Shown: in pieces, positions 23,422 through 34,607 of the stretch | Layout: every line of letters begins with the position of its first letter | Position numbering within the stretch: position 1 is the first letter of the stretch | Source: Chaetomium olivaceum | Lineage: Eukaryota; Ascomycota; Sordariomycetes; Sordariales; Chaetomiaceae | Reading direction: 5' to 3' | DNA: 64,000 bases | Assembly: GCA_039881045.1 (NCBI GenBank) | Contig: JAYWVB010000017.1 | Location: forward strand, 62,001-126,000 | Notes under the pieces: model-generated | The model's input: the letters and a program-made list of their open reading frames with translations, nothing else | What the model was told of the DNA's origin: nothing | The model's database searches: none | Position numbers and translations under genes: made by a program

Positions 23422-26400
23422 ATGACCCAGTTCAAGCAGTGGGCACTGGAGTATGTGCTCTCAGATGAGGAGCCGGCACAACAGGAAATCACAAAGAAAG
23501 CCGCAAATGGTGAGGAAGCTCTGACGCCCTCCGAACTATTTGTAGAGATCTCTTGCTGATTTGTCTTCCAGAAATTGAGGGCTCTCGAGCAAGCAGTACA
23601 GTGGTGGGAAATTGGGCCGCTTCAGTACAGCAATGGATGACCCCAGCAAATGCCGATGATGACAAGATGGAGGATGCGGATGAAGGGGGGAGCGGCGACA
23701 TCATTGCTCGGGCGAAAGGTAAATTCAGTCTCTTGCTCAGGGGTTAGCCATGGCATACAACTCACTAACACTTATTCTCGGGATGTAGCTTTGGGCTTCC
23801 TTGCAGGGACATTGGAGGTACTCGACAGGAGTGTGTTAAGGTCTGACCAAGGTTTGGGGGCCCTTTCTCTCATAAACAAAACCTCACTCACATCGCTACA
23901 GTCCTCCGCCTTATTGGCTTCTTCGGAGCCATGTTCTCCTACGATCACAAAGCTGGCATCACAGCGTCTGCCAAGGCCTTGAGGCAGCTATATTCCATGA
24001 AGAACTTCAAGCCCAACATGGGCATTAAGATCCTGGAGGATGTCTGCAAAATCAAGGAAGACTTCCGGTTGCAGATTGCCGTCACCAGGCTAGAAATCTA
24101 TGAGCTCTTCCTCAGCCTGATTCAAGACCCGGCTGTCAGCAGCGAGCTGAAGCACAAGTACGGGTCCTCCTGTGGCTTCGTTGTCGACCTTCTCCAGGTG
24201 TGCCAAAGCGAGAGAGACCCCCGGAATCTCATGGTCTGGTTCAAGATCCTTGCCCTACTAGTCAAGGATTACGACCCTTCGGCTGAAGTGACCGAGGAAC
24301 TCTTCAAGGTCTTTTCTGCTTACTTCCCCATTTCCCTACGGAGCTCTGCTACACCGATAGGCATCACCGCGGAAGATCTCAAGGAGGCCGTACGAGGATG
24401 TTTCTCAGCCCACCAGCGCGTTGCAGATTTGGCCTTTCCGTTCCTCATCCAGAAGCTTGATCAAGGAGATGCCGTTACGGTGGCTGTCAAGGTTAGTTAA
24501 CGGAACTTGTCCATGGTGGTACGTTAGTTCGGCACTAACCTCGATTAGTTGGACATACTGAAAACGATCCAGGCGTGTATTGAACAATACGAGAACCCAC
24601 AGGCAAACATCGTCCCACATGTCGAAAAGATCTGGAACTCGCTCAAGTACGAAGTCCGGAATGGCGAGGTGAAGGAGACCATAGATGCGACTCTGGACGT
24701 GCTCCGGACCATCGCTCGGAAACTCGACGGTACAAAAGCCTACAAACTCGATGTATCGTTGCTCAAGAGCTACGTTGATCTCGTTTCGAGGGATTGCCGG
24801 GACGACCTCGCCAACCCTACCTACACGAAACAGGCCGGATTGCTCCTGATGACAGTTATAAGCGCCAATATCAGGGCTTATGTGCTCTACAACGCCAGCT
24901 TCATCGACACTATCCGGCAAAATCTCCGGCAGCCCAAGTCGCCCTCCCACACACGAGACCTTCTTCTGCTCCTAAACTCTCTTCTCAAGACTCGGATGGA
25001 GTTGTTTAGGGACAGGCAGCAAGGACACCCTGAATGAGGAGAGTTTGAGGGCCGAGTCCCGTACTCACCTGGACACATTGTTCCATGATGTTTACCTCCC
25101 GGTATGGACCGACAAAATCAAGGAGCCGATTTCAGAGGAGAAGGATGTGCTTAAGCAGGTTATCCAGGGCCTAGCTTTGCTCGTCAGCCAACAGGTTCTA
25201 CAACCCGACGGGTCGCCTGTTCTGTTGTGCTCTGGATCGGTCTGCTCCGAGATCTGTTCACTCCTAACCTCTACCATTACGAAAGGGTTGACCTTGAGTT
25301 CGAATGACAACACTACCGAGGACACCGCTGTGGAAGACGAAGCTGTCTTAGGTCTGCGCACAATTGTCACCAACTACACAGATGGCTTTTCAGAGCTCGC
25401 GAGCAGGATCAAGACCGAGATCAAGTCGCGCGACTGGACCAACCCTTCGGAATACTCGCTTGATGCCCTAAAAGACCTCTTGTCCCGTTTCACTTTTATT
25501 GGCTGTTCCGAGATCCCGTCAAACATCACGACGGATACCCAAAAGCAGTTCTCCCCGCTCCAACATTTTATCACGCTGGCAGCGAGCCTCTTGGAGATTT
25601 TCCCGCTTTCATCTAACTCGAAATCTATTCCTGCAGATGAAGGCGCTTCTGCGAACTCTCATGTCATCTCCTCACTCCATGCCTCTATCATCTGGTTTCG
25701 AGACGCATGCGAAGCGAAATACGGAAAGAGAGCCCTCACTTCAGATTCATCCGACAAGCAAGACTGGGTGGATGGGTTCAAGGGGTACCCGAAGACTGGT
25801 TGTTGCAAATACAACGCGACGTTGCTGCGGCGAATGCGGTGCTGACCCCATTAAAGGAGGACGACTCCAAGGTGTATCGCCAATTCTTGAAGTTGGGTCT
25901 CTTCGTTGTGAGGTTCCTCTACCGGTCGGCATCTGCTGGAGCCCGGGGACCGTGGGACGAGACGGCTCTGGTCCAGCTCTCCCAGATGGCCGCGCTCGTG
26001 GTGGGCAGTCTCGACGAGAAGCTGCAAGTGTCTTGCAATCTAGCCTATGAGGCTTTTAACTTCTTCCGCAACACAACAGGGCCGCTCCTCGAGACACGCT
26101 CAGACCTTCTAGGCGGGCTGTTAACGCTGGGCATTCTCCAAGGACTGTGGCCAGGGGCAATGGCGGGATTAGTATGTCGTATCCTTCCACAACTAGCGAG
26201 TCGAACTAATGAATACTTGCAGTATAACCCGGGCGGATTCGCGGAACGGTTCACGGGTGGCACGCCCAGCTTCAGCACATCTCGCGAAAGCGACATCCGG
26301 GCAGCCATCGGCGCCATACTCGCCAACAAGTTCAAGCCTGAACCCTCCACCCCCGTACAGGAGTTGGAAGTGCTGAAGCGGGTGCTCGACTTCTGGGGCG

Positions 26401-27209
26401 ACTGGCTAAAGAAGGAAACCGCCGATTCATTCCCGGCTGACGCGGCCGCTTTCCGCGCCCATGGCACAACTGCCCTGAGCGTCATCGCCGGCGCCGCAGC
26501 CCGCCAGGACCCGCACGTCCTCACCCTCATCCCGGCCCTCCACGAGGCAGCCTCCAGCCCCACCCCGAACGGCGAGATCCTCGCCGCCTCCCTTGGCCTC
26601 ATTGCCAAGCAGAACCCACTCCTCACCACCGAAAACCACGCCATCGTCCGACGCTTCCACAAGCAATGGACCTACGCCCACCTCGCCAAACCCCTCCTCC
26701 AACCCGCCCAACCAGGCTCACCCGGCAGCGACCCCCTCACAGCAACCCGCTACCGCGTAGCCGTCCTCTCCATCGTCGCCAACTGCCCCTTCACCGTCTA
26801 CCAAGACGACCTAGCCCCCCTGATCCGACTCCTCGTCACGGCGCTCAGCCAGCGCGGCGGTCTCTCGGACGAGACGGCCTGGTCGCAGACGGTGGCGGCG
26901 CTGGAGGTGCTGGTGGAGGTGCTGGGCAGCGAGGCCGACGCGCTGACGGGCCACCTGCGGGCCGTCATCGGCGGCGCCACGGGCGTGTACCAGGAGTGTT
27001 CTGCGCAAAAAGGCGCGGTGCGCACACTGTGCCGGCGGCTCGCGCTGCAGGTGCTTGGGGCGATTCCGGGACGGTTTGAAGAGCGCCATGTTAGGGCGTA
27101 TGCGCCGCCGACGCAGCGGATTCTGGCGGTGGCGTGTGGGGATCCGGTGAGGAGGGTGCGGGAGGTTGCGAGGGCGGCGAGGGCGAGTTGGGTGAAGATT
27201 GCGTTGTAG
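23422..27209 (+). CDS. MMS19: MMS19/Met18, cytosolic iron-sulfur targeting factor
   Basis: HEAT-repeat adaptor of the CIA targeting complex that delivers Fe-S clusters to DNA replication and repair enzymes and XPD. Exons: 23422-23509, 23572-23718, 23789-23851, 23902-24491, 24549-26171 and 26223-27209. The conserved N-terminal block is split by introns: ALGFLAGTLEVLD, then IGFFGAMFSYDHKAGI, then TRLEIYELFLSLI. The C-terminus ends in helical HEAT-like repeats (VRAYAPPTQRILAVACGDPV). The last intron (26172-26222, 51 nt) is in frame and easily missed; GTATGT, CTAAT and CAG mark it. Two single-base breaks occur: one extra base near 25017-25022 and one missing G in G4 at 25782-25785. They cancel, leaving 1165 codons plus stop, a normal fungal length. 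Confidence 0.9.
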
Positions 27210-27533
27210 GTGGGTGTGTTGGGCAGAGATCTAAGGGAGACGGGTATGGAGGTACGCAAGGTAAAGCAAAAGAGGACGTGCAGGTTTGGGTCTACAGGGA
27301 GGAGACATCTAGAGTCGCATCTGCTGGCGCCGAAGACTAGGACATCTACCATATAACCCTGCTGCCTCTCTGCCCACTTCAACGGCGTGGTTCCGCATGC
27401 CTGGCCATAGTAAATGCAGCTTGTATCTCGATTCCCATTGAGTCCGTTTTATTAACCAACCCTTACACGCGCAACCAGCGCCGTCTTCCACAAACCCACC
27501 TCGCCTCGTCCCTCCCTCCCCCGTCCATCCACC
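27210..27533. other. Convergent intergenic region, 324 bp
   Basis: Between the stops of MMS19 and SPC2. Nothing beyond presumed 3' UTR and polyadenylation sequence was seen. Confidence 0.65.
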
Positions 27534-28443
27534 TCACGCCTTTCTCCTCTTGCCCCCCTTCTTCCCCGCCTCTGACCCAGTCGCCTCCTCCGCAGCCGAC
27601 CCAACCACACTCACATTCGCCTTGGCCAGCGCGTCCAACATCTCAGGCGTATACGCCGCCGCCGACGACGGATCACTCTCCCCACCCTTCCCCGCCACCG
27701 CCGCCGCCGCCGCCCTCTTCGGATCCGCCCTCCCGATCAGCGGCACACTCCCCCCAGCATCACCTGGAACGGCGCAACCACAAAATGCCCCGCCGCATCA
27801 AACCACTCGCTAAACGCTCTCGCAAACTCCAGCTCCTCCTTCCCGCCATCCTTCCTCGTCACCTCCACACTGACCCTATACCGGGCACATTCTTCTCTAC
27901 CCGTGTCGCGATGCGCAGCGTCTCCCCGGTCGCGGCCGACCGCCCCACGTAGACGGTGTTGCGCTCCACGCGCGCGATCCACAGCGTCAGCGCGCCGTTG
28001 AGCAGCGTGTACACGGCCACGGCGACGGCCGTGAAGTGCTTGGTGCTGTCGAAGCCGAAGTGGTAGTCCCAGCCGAAACAGGCGGCGGCCAGCGCGAAGG
28101 CCGAGTAGCCGAGCGCGAGGCGCACGTCGGTCAGGTGGTGGGATTGCGTGAAGCCCAGGCTGTTGAGGTAGTTGGGGAGGGCGTCGTCGGTGGTGTGTTT
28201 TTGAGGTCTGTGTGTGGTGGGTGGGTTGGTTGGTTAGTAAGGGGGTGGCTGGGTTGGGTGGCTGGGTTGGGGAGGTACGGTGGGTGCGGTTGGCGGAGGA
28301 AGGTGAAGGAAGGGAGTGGCTTTGGAAGAGGGCGAGGTCGAGGTAGAGGTAGAGGAGGGAGGTAGATGAATGAATGGGATGCCGGAGATGGGTGGCTTAC
28401 CTGCTACATTGTAGACGGTGATTTTCTCTTGGGAGGTTGCCAT
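27534..28443 (-). CDS. SPC2: Signal peptidase complex subunit 2 (SPC2/SPCS2)
   Basis: ER-membrane accessory subunit of the signal peptidase that removes signal peptides from secretory proteins. Exon 1 (28443-28401) encodes MATSQEKITVYNVA. An unusually long 193-nt intron (28400-28208, branch TACTAAC) follows, then exon 2 (28207-27534). Family features include LPNYLNSLGFTQSHHLTDVR, a first membrane segment (LGYSAFALAAACFGWDYHFG), a second one (VAVAVYTLLNGALTLWIARV), then a cytosolic domain (YRVSVEVTRKDGGKEELEFA) and a lysine-rich end. The frame is broken three times, each explained by one missing base: near T5 28198-28202, GGG 27883-27885 and C6 27750-27755. With these the total is 240 codons including stop. 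Confidence 0.85.
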
Positions 28444-28817
28444 TGTTGTTGGTGGATATGCGGAACCCAGGAGTGGTTCTGGGCTGCCTGTCGACTTATT
28501 GTGGTTGACCTGGTGGTTGAAGTCGAAGGTGCTAGCGGGCTTGGAGTCTTGAGAGAGCTTCACTCTCGGAAAGGCCACCTGCGCAGTTGGACAAGCTGAG
28601 CTTCTCTCCGATTGGCCTGATCTGCACGTCTTCTTCAGGTTACACTGGCCGACAGGGGTCTCGACCCACCAGCCCCTGTGCTTGGCTCGAGGTTCCAGCG
28701 GGTCCAGGCGACGACAACTCGCAAGCTTGCTTCTGAAGCAGACAAAACACCACTGCACGCTTCTAGGTTACCGAGTAAAAGCAGGTCAGCCAGCGCAAAG
28801 CAGTTGGCAACGACAAA
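28444..28817. other. Divergent promoter SPC2 / EMC3, 374 bp
   Basis: Compact shared upstream region of two ER-membrane protein genes. No clear TATA box. Co-expression from a bidirectional promoter would fit their shared ER biogenesis roles (inference). Confidence 0.6.
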
Positions 28818-29861
28818 ATGGCGCAGGTACCGGTGCAGACGATCCATAGGGATCCCCAGTTATTGTCAGTATTGATTCTCTGTTGATATGGATGCTCAAT
28901 TGCTAACACTAGATCAACAACAGTTACTGGATTCTCCTCCCCATCACTATTGTCATGGTATGTACATACCTCCCTCGTCCCTTCGTGTATCTGCCGCAGC
29001 TGCACCCCTCGCAATTCCATGCGCAGTAACTTACACACCCGGCACTAGATTCTGACCGGAGTCCTCCGCCACTATGCGACCGTCCTCTTGGCCTCGGCCC
29101 CGAAGAAACAAGACCAAAAGACGACGCGCGAGCAGCGGTCATTGCTCCACGGTATCAATGTGCGCGGCAACTACCACGTCCTATCGAAGCCCTCGTTCAC
29201 CACCCGACGCGACGCTTTGATTACGGCCTACGAGTCGGGCGCATACCTCAAGAACCCCGAGGGCCGTGGCCAGCCGCCCCCGAACCCCATGAGCGACCCC
29301 AGCGCAATGGAGGGCATGATGGGCATGATGAAGAACCAGATGGCCATGATCATCCCGAACACGTTGATCATGAGCTGGATCAATGCTTTTTTTTAGCGGC
29401 TATGTGATTAGTGGGTAGCCCGGATATGCCTTTGCTTGGGATTGTATGGAGTGGCTGACAAGAACAGTGAAATTGCCGTTCCCCCTCACCATCAAGTTCA
29501 AGAGCATGCTCCAAGCTGGTGTGGCAACCAGGGACATGGACCCGAGGTGGATGTCAAGCATCAGCTGGTACTTTCTCTGCATTTTTGGCCTGCAGTCCGT
29601 GTTCAATTTCTTGCTCGGCAGCGAAAACGGTATGCTGTCCCATTTTATCTATCCGGTGCCCTACTAATTCCCTCTTTAGCCGCTAGCCAGATGGCGCAGC
29701 AGATGAACCAGATGGGCCCGCAGGGGGCAGGCCAGATGTTCGGCCCCGGCGTCGACCCCAACAAGCAGTTTCTCGCTGAGGCGGAGAACCTGGCCGTCAT
29801 CGAGCACCATTCCGTCTTGGAAGGTGTTGAGCAGCGCCTTCTCGCGGGTATCAAGGTGTAA
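28818..29861 (+). CDS. EMC3: ER membrane protein complex subunit 3 (EMC3)
   Basis: Core membrane insertase subunit of the EMC, of the Oxa1/GET1 superfamily, which inserts tail-anchored and multipass proteins into the ER. Five exons: 28818-28864, 28924-28957, 29049-29410, 29468-29629 and 29680-29861. Splicing creates IHRDPQLFYWILLPITIVM, the conserved N-terminus and first membrane segment. A cytosolic coiled-coil loop, IIPNTLIMSWINAFF, a positively charged LPFPLTIKFKSMLQAG and SSISWYFLCIFGLQSVFNFL follow. The poly-T run at 29387-29394 has eight T; seven would read through to SGYVIMKLPFP as in the family. With seven T the gene encodes 261 residues, the usual length. The Met/Gln-rich tail after the last intron (QMAQQMNQMGPQ) is typical. 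Confidence 0.93.
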
Positions 29862-29933
29862 TATATCAAGCCACATAGATCGCCATAATATGCAAGATGC
29901 GAAATCTGTTACATTCCGTCAATCTGCCAGTCA

Positions 29934-30850
29934 TCACTCCCACCACAAGCAGCAGCCAAGTCCCGGGCCACTCATGGATCCCGTGATTGTGTATGGCGGT
30001 TTTGTGTTGATCGGCGGCGCCACAACTCCCTCGGTACCTTCGGGCACCTCGACCGCCTCGACCGGCTTTGATGGGGCCTGGTCGTGCCACTCTTCCGCGA
30101 TGACCCGGAAGCGGACCATTTCGTTGTCGTCAAAGTACATGGCTTGGTCGTCCTCCTTCCAGATCCAGAGGTTATCGGATGGCTCGCTGGGAGGCTATGT
30201 TAGTGGGGATTGGTAAATCAAAGGTCAGAAAAGGGGTCGTACAATTCTGAGCCTTCGGGCAGCTCGGTCCAAGGGACGAAGATGTCGTCGAAGAAGTCCG
30301 TGGCGACTGCAAAGGCAGTTAGTAATTAGTACCAGACGAGAAGAGAGCCAAACAGGATAGACGGACGGTTTATCCCTTCTGGTGACTGGTCCATAATGCG
30401 TGCTGCGATGACCTCTCCCTTGTACGGCCTGAACACCACCACGCGGAACTCGACTGCGCAACATCATCAGTACAGGAAGCATACAATCAAAACTCGGCAT
30501 GATTCGTACCGTTGACATTGACCATCCCATCGCCCTGCCCGATCAAGCCCTCTGATGTCCATAGTATATCCCAAAGGCAGATGCACAGTCCAATCTTTTG
30601 TACTACCTGCGAGGCATGGGTCAGACAGAACAGACATATATTAGAAGGAAAGCCAGAGTCTTACCTTGTTGGCATATTTGGAGTTGATATTGTCTTCGAT
30701 TGCGATATGACTTTGCTTCCTGAAATCGTCGGGCGCAATCTGCACCAAGTCGGCAACTTTGGTCTGGTCAAACAGTTATTGCATTAGCGGTTGCTGAGAA
30801 AAACAAACAAGTGTCGAATTGAACAGAAATGTACTGACTAAAATGAACAT
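29934..30850 (-). CDS. RPC25: RNA polymerase III subunit Rpc25 (RPC8), Rpb7 paralogue
   Basis: Stalk subunit of RNA polymerase III, used in initiation on tRNA and 5S genes. Six exons: 30850-30839, 30763-30665, 30606-30510, 30453-30367, 30306-30243 and 30186-29934. They join without any frame error to 203 residues. The N-terminal Rpb7-like domain starts MFILTKVADLVQIAPDDF and contains ICLWDILWTSEGLIGQGDG. The OB-like C-terminal half includes IFVPWTELPEGSEF, SDNLWIWKEDDQAMYFDDNE and VRFRVIAEEWHDQAP. It ends PPYTITGSMSGPGLGCCLWW plus Glu, matching the family's Trp-rich terminus. Its stop is only 72 bp from that of convergent EMC3, so their 3' UTRs almost certainly overlap. Confidence 0.94.
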
Positions 30851-31631
30851 CCTGGTTAGATTTCTGGGTTGCCGTTAAACTAAATTATCAGGATTGGTTC
30901 TCTCCTGTGTGAAATGGAAGTGTGATAAATACACCCAAGAAATGGAGTGAGTGACTGGTGGAAGTGATTCGTTTGTATCACGGGGATTGTTAGCACAGGC
31001 TTCACTTTTGGAGCCTTGATTACGAATTGGTCGAGGAACGTGCAGAGAGTCACGTTGAATAGCGAAAGTGTTAGCACAACCCCCGATTATGATGCAGTTT
31101 GGTTGATTCCTGTCTAGGTATCTTTCATGAATAGGCCATGAAATAAATCGCCCTGCAAATAAAATCACTGTCCCTGTTTGAACCCCACAGTCGGAACTTG
31201 GCTCCTTGAGTTCAAGGACCCTTGTCGACCACCCTGGATTTCTGCCGTCATGACCCACTTCACTCGAACACCGCTTTGGCAATACCACCGTGCGAATAAA
31301 CTCCCAGGCATTTTCGAGTCGCCAACCGTCCTTTCTCATCCAACCCACACCGAACCATCTCCATTTTCCCCCTCCGTTTGAATTTTGAACCACCGCATCT
31401 CGACAAACCCGCATGTCAACCGCGGCGACCCGCACTGTGTCCTCGAAACAATCCCCTTTTTCTACTTATCCCTCGCTGCCGTTGAGGGTTTTCGGATTCA
31501 AGTGAAGACGCGTACAATCGGCCGCGAGGCCTTGTGGTGGTACCCGAGCTGTCCTTGGGAAGTTCGCCCTGCTCTTGTTCTGACCTTCAAGTTTGGATTC
31601 TTCGCCGCTGGACAATCTCGACTACTGAGCC
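30851..31631. other. Divergent promoter RPC25 / NUFIP1-like gene, 781 bp
   Basis: Shared upstream region of two RNA-metabolism genes. A minus-strand frame at 30875-31435 has no recognisable similarity and is considered chance. The 300 bases before 31632 are C-rich, like a leader. No clear TATA. Confidence 0.55.
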
Positions 31632-33552
31632 ATGTCCTATAACTACGGACCCCCTCCTCCGGCTCCTCCGCCCGCACCCCCGAGCGATGGCCCAGGTGGT
31701 TATCCTTCGTACGGCCCTCCTCGAGGCGGTCACAGTGGGAGAGGTCGCGGCGGCTCTGATCGCGGTGGCTACCATCAACCACATCAACCGCACCAGCCGC
31801 ACCAACCTCATCAACCACATCAACCACACCCAGGCTACGGCTATGGCCAGCAGCCCGCCTACGGACCCCAGAGTCCTGCACCCTACGCGGGCCCCCCTGC
31901 TCAACCCGGCTACCCCCAGCCTCAGCAACAGGCATGGCACCCCGAACACGGCCAGCATCATCCCCCGCAGAACGCACCGCACGCTCCTCTGCCCGCCCAA
32001 AACTACCACCCAAACTATGCCCCTCAAATCTACCAGCAACAACCGGCCTACGGTGGTCAGCCCCCGTACCAACCGGCTCCTCAACCTCCCTACAGCCAGG
32101 CATATCCGGCTCCGGGCCCGCCCAGTGGCCCCCCGGCCCAACAGTGGGGAGCTCACCCCCAACAACCTCCGGCCCATGGTCCGTATGGCGGTGGTGGGCG
32201 TGGCGGCCGCGGCGGCTACAATGATCGGGGGGCGCCAAAAGGACAGATGATGGGCCCGCCGATTCGCATGGGCTTCGATGGCAGCCAGCCCCAGACAGCA
32301 CCTGCTCCAGTGAGCACACCATACCCTTATGGCGGCCCTCCTGCTCCTCCGGCGTCGTATCCTGCCCCTTACCAAAGCTACCCGCCCCCGGCCCCCTATG
32401 TGTCCACCCCGCCGTTTGATGGACATTCCGGTCCTGGTTCGCGCCATCATGGCCGCGGCGGTTTCCATCACAATAAGTCCCGCCCTCCATTTGGGGGGGA
32501 CAAGAACCGCGGGCGTAACCACAACCACAACAAGGGCCCGGCAGCTCAGACGCCTCCTACCCAGCATCAGAAGCCTGATGCAGCGTCGGCTGGCAAGAAG
32601 AAGAAGCGCAAGACGAACACCCTCGGCTTGACGCCCGGTGACGAATCGGACGAAGATGATGAGAATGAGGAGGAGCGCCTGAATGAGATGTACGGCGCTG
32701 ACGCTCCCAAGTATGATTATTTCCCCTGTGTTGTGTCCCTTCACGATCGATGCTAATTCTCTACAGCCCGAAATCCTCGTCTGATATTGCCGCATGGATT
32801 GCCGAGCGCCGTGCCAAATTCCCTACCAAGAGCAGAATCGAAGCCAGGAAGAACGCCGCCAAGGCCCAGAACGGCGATTCCCATCAAGGAAAGGGTAATG
32901 CGCTGGAGCAGAAGGCCGAGAAGCTGCGGAAGCAGCTCGAAAAGGTCGAGTCGAGCATCAAGCGAAAGCGGGAGCAGCAGGACGAAGGCGACGACATGAG
33001 AGACATCGACCTGAGTTCTCCCTCGAGCGATGCCAGGTCGGACGACGAGAAGCCTGAAGTCATGTCGACTCGTCAGGAGCCGAGCAACGTACCCCCCCGC
33101 CCAGGAAGGCGGATCCGACCAAACATTGCAAGTATTTCTCTACAGGGGGCACCTGTGGCAAGCGGGGCAAGTGCCGCTTCGTCCACGACCCCGCCGTCCG
33201 CGAAGCCGCCCTGAAGGAGCGCGAGATGAACGGTGGCCGCATCACCCTACAGCAGCGCATCACCCTCAATGACAAGGACCAGGAAGATCTCGCTATCGTC
33301 GAGACTCTCAAGTACCTTCAGGACAAGGGTGTCATTCCCAAAAAGCCAGGCGTCGAGGCGTCGGACGAACAGCCCGAGGGGGACACGGCGGTGACAGCTG
33401 AGCCACCTGCCACGAACGGGGGATCAAGTAATGGGCTGCCTCCGATTCCCCCACCACCCGCCTCTTCGGACAGCAACAACGGCAACACGACCAAGTACCC
33501 TGGTTGGAATATGAGCGGTTTCGGGAACACAGGTGTCAGGCCGAGCGAGTAG
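31632..33552 (+). CDS. NUFIP1-like snoRNP assembly factor with CCCH zinc finger
   Basis: Likely box C/D snoRNP assembly platform (NUFIP1/Rsa1 family) and RNA binder in the nucleus. Exon 1 is 31632-32710, the intron is 56 nt, and exon 2 is 32767-33552. Residues 1-330 are Pro/Gln/Gly/Tyr-rich with RGG-like patches and a (His-Gln-Pro)6 repeat. A basic nuclear-localisation-like KKKKRK and an acidic tract follow. After the intron comes the NUFIP1 core, SSSDIAAWIAERRAKFPTKS, then a coiled coil. A C-x8-C-x5-C-x3-H zinc finger (HCKYFSTGGTCGKRGKCRFV, then H) is encoded near 33123-33190. The frame before the finger needs one more C in the C7 run at 33092-33098, after which 621 codons are continuous to the stop. 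Human NUFIP1 has a C2H2 finger at another position, so this architecture is distinct. Confidence 0.83.
31773..31826 (+). repeat. In-frame 9-bp repeat coding (His-Gln-Pro)6
   Basis: Six consecutive 9-base units of the CAYCARCCN type inside the NUFIP1-like gene, with synonymous differences among units, so the tract is old and not a fresh slippage product. Confidence 0.9.
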
Positions 33553-34607
33553 GATTCTCCACCCCAGCCTCGTGGTCGCGCCAACCGTTGCTCCCATGGG
33601 TCAAACCGCCGGAAACACGGCCGCCGGGGTCTAGCCCGCAGAACTTTGTCAAGGAAGTAGTGCGATTTCTCCAGGTGGCCTCCCCAGCTGGGAGCAACCC
33701 GATCCGTCACGTTATGAAACGCGCTGCGATCTTGTCTGACTGCCGTTGTGTCTGGTTTACCGAGTTGTCTCGACAGTGTCGAGGGCAGCTTGGCTGCTGT
33801 GGTTGTACGATGATTTCAGATTACGGGTTTACGGGCTTGAGTTCTGCTTTATTTTCTTATAATACTCGGACGTCTAAAATGGCCGGTGTGGGTTCTTGAG
33901 GGCTTCGGAGTTCGTGTGGTTCTAGAGCCTTTCCTCACCGGAGCTGGACGATATCTGCCCCCTGCAGTCGCTTTAGATGGGCAGATTGGGCGAGACAGTC
34001 GGGCAGCGTATAGGAACTGCATTCATTCGTTGGTTTTTGTTTTCGGGCTCCTACTGTGCCGTTGTACGCGTTATCGGAGCATTTGCAGCCACAAGTGTTG
34101 TGACACAAGTGTGACGCGCGGCGGAGGGGATCGCCCGGTGGCTGGTGCTGGCAGGTCCTCAAACCGCAAGTGTTTTGCATCCTCCTTGCTTTTCGGGGGC
34201 GGTGAAACGCGCTGTCACTTTTTCGGGATCCAGTATGTCGTGCATGGAGAAGCTTGCCAGGCCGTGCTGTCAGGAGTTGGTGTCTGGAAGTTTAGACCGC
34301 CTTTTGGTACGAGCCGCTGGGACTGCGCAGGTCTGAGACAACTCCTCGGCCGTGGATTTCCAGCTAGTCCGCTCACACAACCCACGATTTCAAGAGATGA
34401 GCGAAGAGCTCAGATGCACACTACGTTACCAAAACCCCCGGGAGGTTTAGTAGAAAATGAAAATGAGCTTATAATGAAACCGCAAAATCATGTGCGTTTG
34501 TTTGTCTATCCAATCCAGCACAGGGTATACGACACCTCTTCTCCTAGAACATACACATAACTCTAACAAGTACACGATATATCAAGCAACCCCTTTTCTG
34601 TGTAGCA
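33553..34607. other. Convergent intergenic region, about 1.05 kb
   Basis: Between the NUFIP1-like gene and SIL1, both ending here. A plus-strand frame of about 224 codons (33886-34560) lacks an ATG at its start, shows no domain and lies in presumed 3' flank. No other content recognised. Confidence 0.55.

Noticed and set aside
27534..28443. SPC2 (and other listed genes) as pseudogenes
   Set aside because: The breaks are isolated one-base changes at short runs, with conserved sequence intact on both sides and normal total length after correction; loss of so many essential genes is not credible.
31498..32795. Two long minus-strand frames (330 and 402 codons)
   Set aside because: Antisense shadows of the Pro/Gln-rich NUFIP1-like exon; amino-acid composition is implausible.
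33886..34560. 224-codon plus-strand frame between convergent genes
   Set aside because: No ATG at the beginning, no recognisable domain, located in the 3' flanks.
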